Positions 6,967-14,794 of a stretch of DNA of 23,189 bases are shown here, one piece after another. Each line of letters starts with the position of its first letter. The stretch's first letter is position 1. The notes below the pieces were generated by a model, which saw only the letters and a list, made by a program, of their open reading frames with translations, was not told the DNA's origin and searched no databases. A program made the position numbers and the translations under genes. Source of the DNA: Bacillota bacterium (GTDB lineage: Bacteria; Bacillota; Clostridia; Oscillospirales; Oscillospiraceae). Location of the stretch: positions 1-23,189 of the forward strand of contig JAEXWS010000179.1 in assembly GCA_023406225.1 (NCBI GenBank). Reading direction: 5' to 3'.

Positions 6967-6985
6967 CCCGGACGCGGCGAAGCGC

Positions 6986-7020
6986 AAAAACGGACCGCCC
7001 AAATGGGCGGTCCGTTTTTT
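6986..7020. terminator. Bidirectional intrinsic terminator
   Basis: An 11-bp perfect stem (6990-7000 with 7005-7015), four-base loop, T run to 7020 on the plus strand and an A run at 6986-6990 for the opposite direction. It separates the converging DUF308 gene and the XpaC-like gene. Confidence 0.9.
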
Positions 7021-7034
7021 CTATGTTCGCCGGC

Positions 7035-8216
7035 CTACTTCGTCTCCTCCGCCTGCTGGGCGGCCGCGCCGCCCGGGCCGGGGGCCTTGGGCCGTCCCAG
7101 GCCGAAGTCCCGTTCCACGCTGGCGGTATCCCGGTGGAGCATCGTCTCCATCACCCGGATGTCACTGTCCACGTCCAGCGCGTCGGCCTTGTACAACTCG
7201 TCCAATTGATGCTCGAAGCCCTGAACGATGGAGTCCATGGTGGCCTCGATGCGGCTTTTGGCCTGGCGCAGGTTCTCCCCCTCCACCCCGGCGGACTCGA
7301 AGGACGCGTAGGAGTCCAGCAGCTTTTGGGTGGTGGGCAGGTAGTAGTTCAGGAAGGTGTCGATGCGGCCCGCCTTTTTGGGGTCCTCCTCCACCGCCCG
7401 GAAGATCTTGGCGGTGATCTCCTCCAGCCGGTCGATCTTGGCGGAGAGGACCGGGTCCGCGATGGCCTCGTTGGCCCTGCGGATGTTCCGCAGAATGCCG
7501 GAATAGCCCTCCTCCGCCTCCTTGGGGGGAGGCGCTGCCTCCTGCTGCCTCTGCTTCCACGCCGCGTTGGCCTGGCCGCTGCGGAAGAGATATCCCAGCT
7601 CCACGTTCAAATACGCCTGGCCGCCGAAGTAGCCCTTGTCGATCATCTTCTGGAGGTCCTTCTCCACCCGCCGCTCCGGATAGCCCAGGGTCCGGGCGAT
7701 CTCGTCCACAGGCATGGCCTCCCGGTCCCCCAGCACGGAGAGGTACTTGGCGAACCGCCGGAGCTGGCGGTCCATGGAGACGCCCCCCCAGAACATCGCG
7801 CCGCCGCCCACGGCGAAGGCCAGGTATTGCAGCAGCTCCTGGATATACCAGGCTCCCGTATAGCCGTTCGCCAGCATCCCGATGGGATCGGTCATGCCCA
7901 TGAGGCCGAACGCCATGGCGATCACGCCCACGATCTTCAGCGTCCGGGCGTTGGATTTTCTCACCGGCGGAGACTTGGTGACCTTCTTGGCCGCCGTTTT
8001 GGCCTTGCTTTGATGCGGCTGCTGTCCGCTCTCCCGGTCCGCCGCGTTCGTCTGCAGCGGGGGCGGCGCGGCCTGCTTCTTTTTCTCGTCGCTTCCGAAA
8101 AGCTTGAAAAACAGCAGGATCAGCGCCACCGGCCAGAGCTGGATGGCGAAGAGGAACACGATCAGCGCCCAGGAGCCCCAGTCGTCGTTCTTTTTCTGCT
8201 TGGCGGCCACGTTCAC
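7035..8216 (-). CDS. XpaC-like membrane protein (5-bromo-4-chloroindolyl phosphate hydrolysis family)
   Basis: A 393-aa protein. It has hydrophobic helices at about 16-40, 93-112 and 122-147, separated by a lysine/proline-rich linker with many Gln and Ala. A soluble C-terminal part includes a winged-helix-like segment (about 160-205) reading MPVDEIARTLGYPERRVEKD and then KMIDKGYF, and a helical XpaC-type region (about 235-365). The family name comes from a B. subtilis phenotype and does not establish enzymatic activity. In many Firmicutes it sits beside a TelA-like protein, which is absent here. The start is GTG at 8216, overlapping the stop of the DUF896 gene by 4 nt. Last gene of the operon. 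Confidence 0.75.
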   Translation of the reverse strand: MNVAAKQKKNDDWGSWALIVFLFAIQLWPVALILLFFKLFGSDEKKKQAAPPPLQTNAADRESGQQPHQSKAKTAAKKVTKSPPVRKSNARTLKIVGVIAMAFGLMGMTDPIGMLANGYTGAWYIQELLQYLAFAVGGGAMFWGGVSMDRQLRRFAKYLSVLGDREAMPVDEIARTLGYPERRVEKDLQKMIDKGYFGGQAYLNVELGYLFRSGQANAAWKQRQQEAAPPPKEAEEGYSGILRNIRRANEAIADPVLSAKIDRLEEITAKIFRAVEEDPKKAGRIDTFLNYYLPTTQKLLDSYASFESAGVEGENLRQAKSRIEATMDSIVQGFEHQLDELYKADALDVDSDIRVMETMLHRDTASVERDFGLGRPKAPGPGGAAAQQAEETK

Positions 8217-8419
8217 TCCCCCTTTTTCTCCAGCTTCTGCTCGCGCCCCTGCTCGTCCACGAAATAGGTCCGGTCCAGCTGGCTTTGCAGGCTGCCCAGC
8301 ACGGAGTCGATATACTCCCGGCGCAAAGCGGCCCGCTCCTGCTCCTCCTGGGCCGTCAGGCCCTCCGCCTTGGCCTTTTTCGCCAGGGCGTTGATGCGGT
8401 CGATCTTCTTTTGCTCCAT
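8213..8419 (-). CDS. DUF896 (YnzC-like) small protein
   Basis: A 68-aa protein starting MEQKKIDRINALAKKAKAEG, followed by LTAQEEQERAALRREYIDSV, which is the helical-hairpin core that defines DUF896/YnzC. The C-terminal tail is charged. In B. subtilis YnzC is a small cytoplasmic protein encoded beside LexA-controlled genes; its role is not settled. The ATG at 8419 has GGAGGA upstream. The stop overlaps the GTG of the next gene. It lies 11 nt downstream of the ylmH stop, in the same transcript. Confidence 0.88.
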   Translation of the reverse strand: MEQKKIDRINALAKKAKAEGLTAQEEQERAALRREYIDSVLGSLQSQLDRTYFVDEQGREQKLEKKGE

Positions 8420-8430
8420 GTCGCGTCCTC

Positions 8431-9222
8431 CTAGACGTACCGCTTCAGCACGATGGACGTGCGGCCCTTCTTCGTCACGCCGCCCACCGCCGCCAGCTCG
8501 AATTTTCCAAAGCCCCGGGCGGAGACGGTGTCCCCCTCCGAGAGCAGCTTGTCCGGCTTCACGCACTCCCGCCAGTTCACCTGGACCCGGCCGCCCTCCA
8601 CCAGGGCGGCGGCCTTGCCCCGGGCCATGCGGAACCCCGCGGCCGCCACAGCGTCCAGCCGCAGGGAGCTGACGGTGTCCCGCAGCTCCTCGCACCGGAC
8701 CTCCGGCACGGCGATCTCCCACGGCTCCAGCGAAGACACGGTGAGACGCGCCCGGCCCGCGCTGTCCCAGCTTTGCAGCAAAAACTCCGCCACGCTGTCC
8801 AGCACCACCAGGTCCGCGCTCTCCGGACCCACCAGGATGTCCCCTACCTTCTCCCGGACGATGCCCATCCCCATGAGACTGCCCAGAATGTCCCGGTGGG
8901 TCAGGCCGAACTCGGGCCGGAAGGCGGCCCGCAGGCACCGGAGGGGGCTTTGGCTCTCCGCGCTTTCGGCGTCCAGCCAGTCCGGCAGGAACAACAGCAC
9001 GTTCCGCTCCGCCCCGGCGTAGCCCCCCAGGACAGCCCAGCCGCCCTCCTGCGCGCCCGCCCGGCGCAGCAGGTCCTCCGCCGCCAGCCGCTGCTGGGGG
9101 CTGAGGAAGTCGGTGCAGGCGGGGATGTTCCGGTTTTGGGCCTGCTCCCATTTGTCCAGGACCTTGGCCAGCAGCAGCCGGTCCTCTCCTGCCGCCCGGT
9201 CCAGCAGTTTACTCTTCTCCAT
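8431..9222 (-). CDS. ylmH: YlmH-family S4-domain RNA-binding protein
   Basis: A 263-aa cytoplasmic protein with the YlmH layout. The N-terminal region includes FLSPQQRLAAEDLLRRAG, the centre has the FGLTHRDILGSLMGMGI motif followed by EKVGDILVG, and a C-terminal S4 RNA-binding domain at about 187-245 has LRLDAVAAAGFRMARGKAA and VQVNWRECVKPDKLLSEGD. In Firmicutes ylmH is usually near cell-division genes; recent work links the family to ribosome rescue. Here it follows an ABC exporter and precedes DUF896. The ATG at 9222 lies 14 nt inside the end of the exporter gene, with AGGAG upstream, so the genes are coupled. Confidence 0.9.
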   Translation of the reverse strand: MEKSKLLDRAAGEDRLLLAKVLDKWEQAQNRNIPACTDFLSPQQRLAAEDLLRRAGAQEGGWAVLGGYAGAERNVLLFLPDWLDAESAESQSPLRCLRAAFRPEFGLTHRDILGSLMGMGIVREKVGDILVGPESADLVVLDSVAEFLLQSWDSAGRARLTVSSLEPWEIAVPEVRCEELRDTVSSLRLDAVAAAGFRMARGKAAALVEGGRVQVNWRECVKPDKLLSEGDTVSARGFGKFELAAVGGVTKKGRTSIVLKRYV

Positions 9223-10969
9223 GGCCTGTCAGCTCCTGCGTGCGGACCAGCTCCGCGTACGCCCCGTTTTTCTCCATCAGCTCCCGGTGGGAACCAAGCT
9301 CCGCGATGCGGCCGTCCTCGATCACGGCGATCCGGTCCGCGTTTCGCACCGTGGAGAGCCGGTGGGCGATGATGATGGTGGTGCGGCCCCGGGCCAGCTT
9401 GTCGAAGGTCTGCTGGATGCGGCTCTCCGTCACGCTGTCCAGAGCCGAGGTGGCCTCGTCCAGAATGAGCACCGGGGGATTTTTCAAGAAGATGCGGGCG
9501 ATGGAGATGCGCTGCTTCTGCCCGCCGGAGAGCAGGGCGCCCCGCTCGCCCACGTAGGTATTGAACCCCTCCGGCATGGAGGCGATGTCGTCGTAGATCT
9601 CCGCCAGCCGGGCCGCCTGGGCCACCTCGTCCTCCGAGGCGCCGGGCTTTCCGTAGCGGATGTTGTCCAGGATGCTGGCGGCGAAGAGGAACACGTCCTG
9701 CTGGACCACGCCCACGTTCTGGCGCAGGGATTCCTGGGTCACCTCCCGCACGTCGTGCCCGTCGATGCGGATCGCGCCGGAGGCCACGTCGTAAAAACGG
9801 GGGATGAGCTGGCACAGCGTGGATTTTCCGCCGCCGGAGGGCCCCACCACCGCCACCGTCTCCCCGGGGCGGATGTGCAGGTCCACGTCGTGGAGCACCG
9901 CCAGATCGTCCTGATAGGCGAAGCTCACATGGTCCACGTCGATGCGGCCCTCCACCCGGCCGAGGACCCGGGCGTCCGGCGCGTCGTGCATGGCCGGCTC
10001 CTCCCGCATCAGCTCGATGAAGCGGCCCAGGCCCGCGGTGCCGTTGGCGAAGAGCTCCGCGAAGTTGGAGAGTTTCCGCACGGGGTTTACGAACGTGGTG
10101 ATATACAAGCTGAAGGTGATGAGGTCCACCGTGTCCATCCGGCCCTGCATGATAAGGACGCCGCCCGCGGCGATGACCGCCACGGAGAGGATGGTGAGGA
10201 AGAACTCCATAGTGGCGTTGAACCGGCCCATAGCCTTGTGGAACGCCCGCTTGGAGGTCTTGAAGCTCATGTTGGAAGAGTCGAACTTCTCAAGCTCCGC
10301 GTCCTCGTTGGCGAAGGCCTTGGCGGTGCGGATGCCGGAGAGGCCCGATTCAATGTCGGCGTTGATGGCGGCGGTCCGCTGCTTCACCCGGGCCGAAGCC
10401 TCGCTCATGGAGCGGCGGCAGCGCCACACCACCAGGAAAAACACCGGCAGGATGCAGGCGATGACCAGGGCCAGCCGCCACTGGATGGTGAACATGACGG
10501 CAAGGGCGCCAACGATGGTGACGCCGGAGATGAAGATATCCTCCGGGCCGTGGTGGGCCAGCTCCGTGATGTCGAACAGGTCCGCGGTCAGGCGGCTCAT
10601 GAGCTGGCCCGTGCGGTTGCGGTCGAAATAGTCGAAGGAAAGCTCCTGCATGTGGCGGAACAGGTCCCGCCGGATGTCCGCCTCCACCAGGATGCCGAAG
10701 GTGTGCCCCCAGTAGCTGATGACGTAGGTGAGCAGGGCCCGCAGGGCAAACGCCGCAAGCACCACGGCCATCACCGTGAAAAAGGTCTTGTAGGCGCTCT
10801 GCGGCAGTAGCTCGTACATGCACCAGCGGGAGACGTAGGGGAACGCCAGGTCGATCAGGGCGATCAGCAGCGCGCAGCCCATGTCCAGCAGGAACAGCCC
10901 CCGGTGGGGCTTGAAGTAAGATGCAAAAATTTGAAGCGAAGACCGCTCTTGAAATTGGCGGGTAGTCAT
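9209..10969 (-). CDS. ABC exporter, fused membrane and ATPase domains
   Basis: A 586-aa half-transporter of the MsbA/LmrA/BmrA type that should work as a homo- or heterodimer to export lipids, drugs or peptides. The membrane domain (about 15-310) has six helices. The ATPase domain has Walker A GPSGGGKST near 375, Q-loop VQQDVFLF, signature LSGGQKQR near 479, Walker B VLILDEAT near 500 and the H-loop AHRLST near 535, all intact. The ATG at 10969 is chosen because AAGGAG lies 8 nt upstream and a good promoter lies just before it; a longer open frame upstream has no support. First gene of the operon with ylmH, DUF896 and XpaC-like. The substrate is unknown. Confidence 0.9.
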   Translation of the reverse strand: MTTRQFQERSSLQIFASYFKPHRGLFLLDMGCALLIALIDLAFPYVSRWCMYELLPQSAYKTFFTVMAVVLAAFALRALLTYVISYWGHTFGILVEADIRRDLFRHMQELSFDYFDRNRTGQLMSRLTADLFDITELAHHGPEDIFISGVTIVGALAVMFTIQWRLALVIACILPVFFLVVWRCRRSMSEASARVKQRTAAINADIESGLSGIRTAKAFANEDAELEKFDSSNMSFKTSKRAFHKAMGRFNATMEFFLTILSVAVIAAGGVLIMQGRMDTVDLITFSLYITTFVNPVRKLSNFAELFANGTAGLGRFIELMREEPAMHDAPDARVLGRVEGRIDVDHVSFAYQDDLAVLHDVDLHIRPGETVAVVGPSGGGKSTLCQLIPRFYDVASGAIRIDGHDVREVTQESLRQNVGVVQQDVFLFAASILDNIRYGKPGASEDEVAQAARLAEIYDDIASMPEGFNTYVGERGALLSGGQKQRISIARIFLKNPPVLILDEATSALDSVTESRIQQTFDKLARGRTTIIIAHRLSTVRNADRIAVIEDGRIAELGSHRELMEKNGAYAELVRTQELTGHGEE

Positions 10970-11009
10970 GATCCTCTCCTTGCAAATCCTCGAATTGATA
11001 CAGGCAGTT

Positions 11010-11038
11010 AGTATAGCACAATTTTGGCCTCCGCGCAA
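11010..11038 (-). promoter_or_regulatory. Promoter of the ABC exporter-ylmH operon
   Basis: TTGCGC (11033-11038) and TATACT (11010-11015) on the minus strand, 17-bp spacer, about 40 nt before the start codon. Confidence 0.7.
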
Positions 11039-11111
11039 CGAAATATCCCCAAATCCCCCTGTTTGCAGGTAAAGATCGGTGGGATGCCTTTTCAAGCCGT
11101 CCGCAAAAGGG

Positions 11112-11156
11112 CGGACCGCCCTTCCTGCGCGCTCATTTCGCGGGAAGGGCGGTCCG
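11112..11156 (-). terminator. Stem-loop, probable terminator of the AT-rich lipoprotein gene
   Basis: A perfect 14-bp stem (11112-11125 with 11143-11156), with further pairing possible in the GCGC-rich loop, lies 65 bp downstream of the lipoprotein stop. Only a short T run (four) follows on the minus strand, so it may be a weak terminator. Confidence 0.5.
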
Positions 11157-11220
11157 TATAGAGGTTCCTTCGTTTTTTCCAACCAGGGAAAGTTTAACCG
11201 GTCCAATAAATTAGAAGTTG

Positions 11221-11769
11221 TCATTCAGCTTTTATTTGAATCGCATCATTCAGAAATACCAGTTCTCCTGATTCAACGAGTTCATCTTGCATATAAGCAC
11301 GCTTCTCGACAATCAGAGAATCATCTCTCATATTTAGTACATAGTCGAAATTACCTCGGTCTGAAAGTTCATAGCTCACACCACCGGCATAGTCGTATAT
11401 GATAATTCGATTATCAATAATTCCAGAACCAATGCTTAGGGATGAACAAAGTTCTGGATTGCCATCGCCAGTCAAATCATAGAAATAAACGCTCCAAATA
11501 GGCATTCCGTTATAGAGCGGAACTACTTCTTTTTCTGTCACAGCTTCCAATTGCTCTGAATGCCAACGGAAGGTAATTCCTGAAAATTCGTCCAAACTAT
11601 ACTCTCTGACACCATCCCAAACCATTTCATCCCCATTAAGGCAATCAAACCATTTGATTACAACGCCAGACGTTGAGGATTTGCTACTCTCGAAGACAGG
11701 TGTTTTCCCACAACTCCCCAAAGAAATTGAAAGCAAAAGGCAAAATGTAATTGCTAAAATCTTTTTCAT
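11221..11769 (-). CDS. Putative lipoprotein of AT-rich composition
   Basis: A 182-aa exported protein. The signal peptide ends at a lipobox-like LGSC (about residue 20), so it is probably a lipoprotein. The body is a beta-rich domain with YFYDLTGDGNPEL, a Ca2+-loop-like or FG-GAP-like DxTGDG motif, then SLSIGSGIIDNRIIIYDYAG. I recognise this kind of domain from the extracellular part of some clostridial BlaR1/M56-like sensor proteins, but no peptidase part is present here. Codons are visibly AT-rich, unlike all neighbours, suggesting recent transfer. An ATG at 11769 with GAGG seven bases upstream is preferred over a TTG two codons earlier. It is a single gene between stem-loops. Function unknown. 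Confidence 0.75.
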   Translation of the reverse strand: MKKILAITFCLLLSISLGSCGKTPVFESSKSSTSGVVIKWFDCLNGDEMVWDGVREYSLDEFSGITFRWHSEQLEAVTEKEVVPLYNGMPIWSVYFYDLTGDGNPELCSSLSIGSGIIDNRIIIYDYAGGVSYELSDRGNFDYVLNMRDDSLIVEKRAYMQDELVESGELVFLNDAIQIKAE

Positions 11770-11860
11770 TTTCAACCCTCATCAACTTCCGGTTTGTTGT
11801 TCTGCGCTTTATCCGCCAAACACGAATATGGATATTCGGCCATCCATTCCGGTCAGCGGC

Positions 11861-11898
11861 AAAGCCGCCCCGAATGCCGGGGCATTCGGGGCGGCTTT
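11861..11898 (-). terminator. Intrinsic terminator of the zinc-ribbon/Big2 gene
   Basis: A perfect 18-bp inverted repeat (11861-11878 with 11881-11898) directly after the stop codon. The T tract on the minus strand is short, and the plus strand has four Ts, so it could act in either direction. Confidence 0.65.
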
Positions 11899-11902
11899 TC
11901 GC

Positions 11903-12811
11903 TTACCGCTTCACATAGACCACGCAGGACCTGGACGCGCCGTCCCAGGAGACGGTGATGGTGGTCTTTCCGGGGGCCACGCCCGTCACCGTCCCGTCGC
12001 CGGACACCGAGGCCACGCCGGCGTCGGCGCTGGACCAGGAGAGGGCCGTGGTGATGCCGGTGAGCTTGAGCTGGAACTTCTCTCCCACGGACAGCGTCAT
12101 GTCCTCCCGGTTGAGCTTGTTCTCCCCGCCGGAGGGGGCGGGCGCCGCCGCGCCGCCGGAGACCTTTACCCGGACGATGCAGGCGCCCTGCTTCTGCCCG
12201 TCGGTGACGACGATGCGGATATCCCCTCTGGAGATGGCCGTCACCTTGCCGCTTGCGTCCACGGAGGCCACGCCCTCGTCCTCGCTGAACCACTGGTAGT
12301 TCCCCGTGCCGCCGGAGACGGTGATGGTGCTGCTTTCGCCCACGCTGAACAGGGAGAAATCCGTGCTGCTCAGCGTCAGCCCGGCGGGCAGCGCCGCCGC
12401 CTGCTCATAGGTCATCTCCGCCGGGACGGTCTCTCCGGAGCCGTCCTGTCCGTCCGGGTCTCCGGGCATGGTGCCGTCCGGGACCGCCGGATCCGCGTCC
12501 GGCTCCGGCTCCACAGGGTCCACGTCCTCCGTGGGCGGCGTGACGGGCTCCTGTCCACCGCCCAGCTTTTCCGCGATCTTATCCCCGAACAGCAGATACA
12601 CCAGCAGGCACGCCATCAGCAAAATCACCACGATCAAAATGGGGCTCAGCAGATTCGGCTGCCGCCCGCCCTGGGCCACCCGCTTTCCGCCCCGGCCGCC
12701 CCGGCGGATCTGGCCCCCCTGGCGCAGGGCCTCCTCCTCTTCGCAGAACGGGCAGCGTTTATATGTATCGGAATACATCTCCCCGCACTCGGGGCAGCGT
12801 CTCATAGCCAT
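11903..12811 (-). CDS. Zinc-ribbon, single-TM protein with two bacterial Ig-like (Big2) domains
   Basis: A 302-aa protein. The N-terminus is a zinc ribbon (Cys6, Cys9, Cys20, Cys23; CPECG...CPFC). A basic Gly/Arg-rich linker, one TM helix (about 54-76) and an acidic Pro/Asp-rich spacer follow. The rest is two Big2 domains, about 142-218 and 230-302, each with the TLS...S-VG...L...G...W-S-D-GVASV...G-VT...G pattern. Topology would put the zinc ribbon in the cytoplasm and the Ig folds outside. The ATG at 12811 has AGGAGG seven bases before it. A strong promoter precedes it, divergent from uridine kinase. Likely a structural or adhesive surface protein; no function is established. Confidence 0.85.
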   Translation of the reverse strand: MAMRRCPECGEMYSDTYKRCPFCEEEEALRQGGQIRRGGRGGKRVAQGGRQPNLLSPILIVVILLMACLLVYLLFGDKIAEKLGGGQEPVTPPTEDVDPVEPEPDADPAVPDGTMPGDPDGQDGSGETVPAEMTYEQAAALPAGLTLSSTDFSLFSVGESSTITVSGGTGNYQWFSEDEGVASVDASGKVTAISRGDIRIVVTDGQKQGACIVRVKVSGGAAAPAPSGGENKLNREDMTLSVGEKFQLKLTGITTALSWSSADAGVASVSGDGTVTGVAPGKTTITVSWDGASRSCVVYVKR

Positions 12812-12850
12812 TGGGGGCCCTCCTCCACCGCAGAATCGTTTGTAATTTAC

Positions 12851-12879
12851 ATAATATCGGCTTTTTCGGGGCGCGTCAA
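12851..12879 (-). promoter_or_regulatory. Promoter of the zinc-ribbon/Big2 gene
   Basis: TTGACG (12874-12879) and TATTAT (12851-12856) on the minus strand with 17-bp spacing. Confidence 0.75.
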
Positions 12880-12930
12880 GCCCGGAACCGCCGATTTTTC
12901 GGGAAATTTCTCATTCCCCGCCGCATCCCC

Positions 12931-12959
12931 TTGCTTTTGGCCGAAGGTCTTTTTATAAT
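12931..12959 (+). promoter_or_regulatory. Promoter of the uridine kinase gene
   Basis: TTGCTT (12931-12936) and consensus TATAAT (12954-12959) with 17-bp spacing, about 60 nt before the start codon. Confidence 0.75.
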
Positions 12960-13017
12960 AGACGAAAAAGCAGGCGGTTTTGTTTCAGCGGCCGCTGATT
13001 TTGGGAGGTTTTTGCAT

Positions 13018-13635
13018 ATGGGCGTGATCCTGATCGGCATCGCGGGCGGCACCGGCTCGGGCAAAACCACGCTGACCCGGCACTTGAAGGAGCATTTCGG
13101 GCCGGAGGTCACCGTGATCGGACACGACAGCTACTACAAGCGCCAAACCGGCAAGACCTACGAGGAGCGGGCGCTCCAGAATTACGACCACCCCAGCGCC
13201 TTCGACACGGATCTTCTGGTCAGGCACCTGCGAAAGCTCCAGGCAGGCCGGTCCGTCCGCTGCCCGGTCTACTCCTACGCCGACCACAACCGCACGGACG
13301 ACACGGTGGAGGTCTTTCCCACCAAGGTCATCCTCGTGGAGGGCATCCTCATCTTCCAGGACCCGGCCCTGCGGGAGCTGTTCGACATCAAGATCTTCGT
13401 GGAGACCGACGCGGACGTGCGCATCCTGCGCCGGTGCCTGCGGGACGTGGAGGAGCGGGGCCGCACGCTCCAGTCCGTGGTGAACCAGTATCTCTCCACG
13501 GTGAAGCCCATGCACGATCTCTATGTGGAGCCCTCCCGGAAGTACGCGGACATCGTGGTGCTGGAGGGCGGGCACAATCTGGTGGCGCTGGACATGATCA
13601 TGCAGCGCATCCAAAAGCACATCGACGGGGACTGA
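13018..13635 (+). CDS. udk: Uridine kinase
   Basis: A 205-aa cytoplasmic P-loop kinase that phosphorylates uridine and cytidine in pyrimidine salvage. The Walker A motif is GGTGSGKT (10-17). Downstream are VIGHDSYYK, the FDTDLL motif after NYDHPSAF, the PVYSYADHNRT lid segment, VILVEGILIF and the RILRRCLRDVEERGR basic segment, all in the order seen in Udk. Length matches the family. ATG at 13018 with GGGAGG upstream; the frame is open further back but the promoter lies inside that stretch, so the longer form is excluded. Single gene ending in a strong terminator. Confidence 0.95.
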   Translation: MGVILIGIAGGTGSGKTTLTRHLKEHFGPEVTVIGHDSYYKRQTGKTYEERALQNYDHPSAFDTDLLVRHLRKLQAGRSVRCPVYSYADHNRTDDTVEVFPTKVILVEGILIFQDPALRELFDIKIFVETDADVRILRRCLRDVEERGRTLQSVVNQYLSTVKPMHDLYVEPSRKYADIVVLEGGHNLVALDMIMQRIQKHIDGD

Positions 13636-13673
13636 AAAAACGGCGGCGGGAACCTTCCCGCCGCCGTTTTTTT
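13635..13673. terminator. Bidirectional intrinsic terminator
   Basis: An 11-bp perfect GC-rich stem (13641-13651 with 13656-13666), seven Ts to the right and six As to the left. It ends udk and the converging ProX-like gene, whose stop codon lies at the edge of the T run. Confidence 0.9.
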
Positions 13674-14166
13674 ATTCTCCCCGCAGATCGCACAGCACCA
13701 CGGGATTCCCATGCTCCCGCACCAGCGCCGCCACATCCTCAAGGGACAAGAAAACCGTGGCGGTGTTCTCCATCGGATGGACGCCCACCGTCCGCCCTTC
13801 CAAAGCCGCGTCCAGCACCACGGTAACGGCGCGCGCGTCGTCGTTCAGCGCCGCCAGGGGCGTCACATGGCCCGGCTTCACATGCAGCAGCCGCTCCAGG
13901 TCCCCCGCCCCGGCCAAGCTCAACGGACGGCTTTGCAGCCGGCGGCGCAGGACCTTCAGATCCAGCGCCCCGTGCCCCGGCAGAGACACCAGATACCAGT
14001 TCCGCTTCTTATCGTCCCGGAGGAAGAGGTTTTTCAGCACCCGGTCCGCTCCGGGCAGGTCCAGCGCGTCCAGCTCTTCCATGGTGGATACCGCCGGATG
14101 CTCCACCGCCTCGTAGACCGTGCCGCGCCCGTCCAGCAGGGCGTACAGGTCCCTCTTCGACAGCAT
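13672..14166 (-). CDS. ProX/YbaK-family aminoacyl-tRNA deacylase (prolyl-tRNA editing)
   Basis: A 164-aa single-domain protein of the YbaK/ProX (PrdX) family, which hydrolyses mischarged Ala- or Cys-tRNA(Pro) in trans. Visible features are an N-terminal HPAVSTMEEL segment, GADRVLKNLFLRDDKKRNWYL carrying the conserved lysine region (cited only in part: VLKNLFLRD), LERLLHVKPGHVTPLAAL and the C-terminal VGVHPMENTATVFLS. ATG at 14166 rather than a TTG six codons earlier, because the purine-rich GGAGG falls before the ATG. It lies 4 nt after the chromate transporter stop, so it is the last gene of the birA operon. The exact tRNA substrate is inferred from the family. Confidence 0.85.
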   Translation of the reverse strand: MLSKRDLYALLDGRGTVYEAVEHPAVSTMEELDALDLPGADRVLKNLFLRDDKKRNWYLVSLPGHGALDLKVLRRRLQSRPLSLAGAGDLERLLHVKPGHVTPLAALNDDARAVTVVLDAALEGRTVGVHPMENTATVFLSLEDVAALVREHGNPVVLCDLRGE

Positions 14167-14170
14167 CCCC

Positions 14171-14794
14171 TCACGCCCCTCCAAAATGGAACGCCACGCC
14201 CACCACGGCGGAGACGCCGATGAACACGATGGGGTGCAGGTCCCGGGTCTGCTTCACCCAGTTGGTCAGCACCAGCAGCACCGCCGCCAGCGCCAGTCCC
14301 TGCCAGTTGAACAGGGACGCAAATCCCGCGCTCTCGGCGGCAAAGCGGTGCAGAAGGCTCCCCTCCGCGGGCTTCAGCACCGTCACGCGGGTCAAGACCT
14401 CCAGGATCACCGTGACGCCCGCCGCGCCGATCAGCCCGGAGGAGGCGGGGCGCAGGCCGTAAAACGCCATGTTCACGAACCGGTTGTCCCGGAAGTTTTT
14501 CAGCAGGACCGCGATCACCAGGATGATGACGATGGAGGGCGTGATCTCGCCCAGGGTGGCGACGACGGCGCCGGGGACCCCGGCCAGGGTGAAGCCGACG
14601 TAGGTGGCCATATTGATGCCGATGGGGCCGGGGGTGGATTCGGAGACCGCCAGCATGTTCATCAGCTCCGCGTAGGTATACCAGCCGGTCGTCTCCCCGA
14701 TGTCCTGCAAAAAGGGCAGCGTGGCCATGCCGCCGCCCACGGCGAACAGGCCCGTTTTGAAAAATTCGTAAAACAGCCGCAGATAAACCGTCAT
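14171..14794 (-). CDS. Chromate transporter family protein, short form (second of pair)
   Basis: A 207-aa membrane protein with about six helices. The signature FAVGGGMATLPFL is near residue 17, followed by SESTPGPIGINMATYVGF, both hallmarks of the CHR family. It is a half-size member; two adjacent short genes together equal one long ChrA. The ATG at 14794 overlaps the stop of the preceding half by 4 nt, so the products are likely made in equal amounts and form a heterodimer. In gut anaerobes the natural substrate of such pairs is unproven and may not be chromate. Confidence 0.88.
   Translation of the reverse strand: MTVYLRLFYEFFKTGLFAVGGGMATLPFLQDIGETTGWYTYAELMNMLAVSESTPGPIGINMATYVGFTLAGVPGAVVATLGEITPSIVIILVIAVLLKNFRDNRFVNMAFYGLRPASSGLIGAAGVTVILEVLTRVTVLKPAEGSLLHRFAAESAGFASLFNWQGLALAAVLLVLTNWVKQTRDLHPIVFIGVSAVVGVAFHFGGA

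Noticed and set aside
8213..9151. Longer frame ending in the DUF896 protein, overlapping ylmH
   Set aside because: Only the last 68 codons match DUF896 and carry a GGAGG site; the rest is the shadow of ylmH in another frame.
10970..11224. N-terminal extension of the ABC exporter by 85 codons
   Set aside because: The extension would cross the predicted promoter and reads as a non-conserved peptide. The start at 10969 has a strong ribosome site and matches the family N-terminus.
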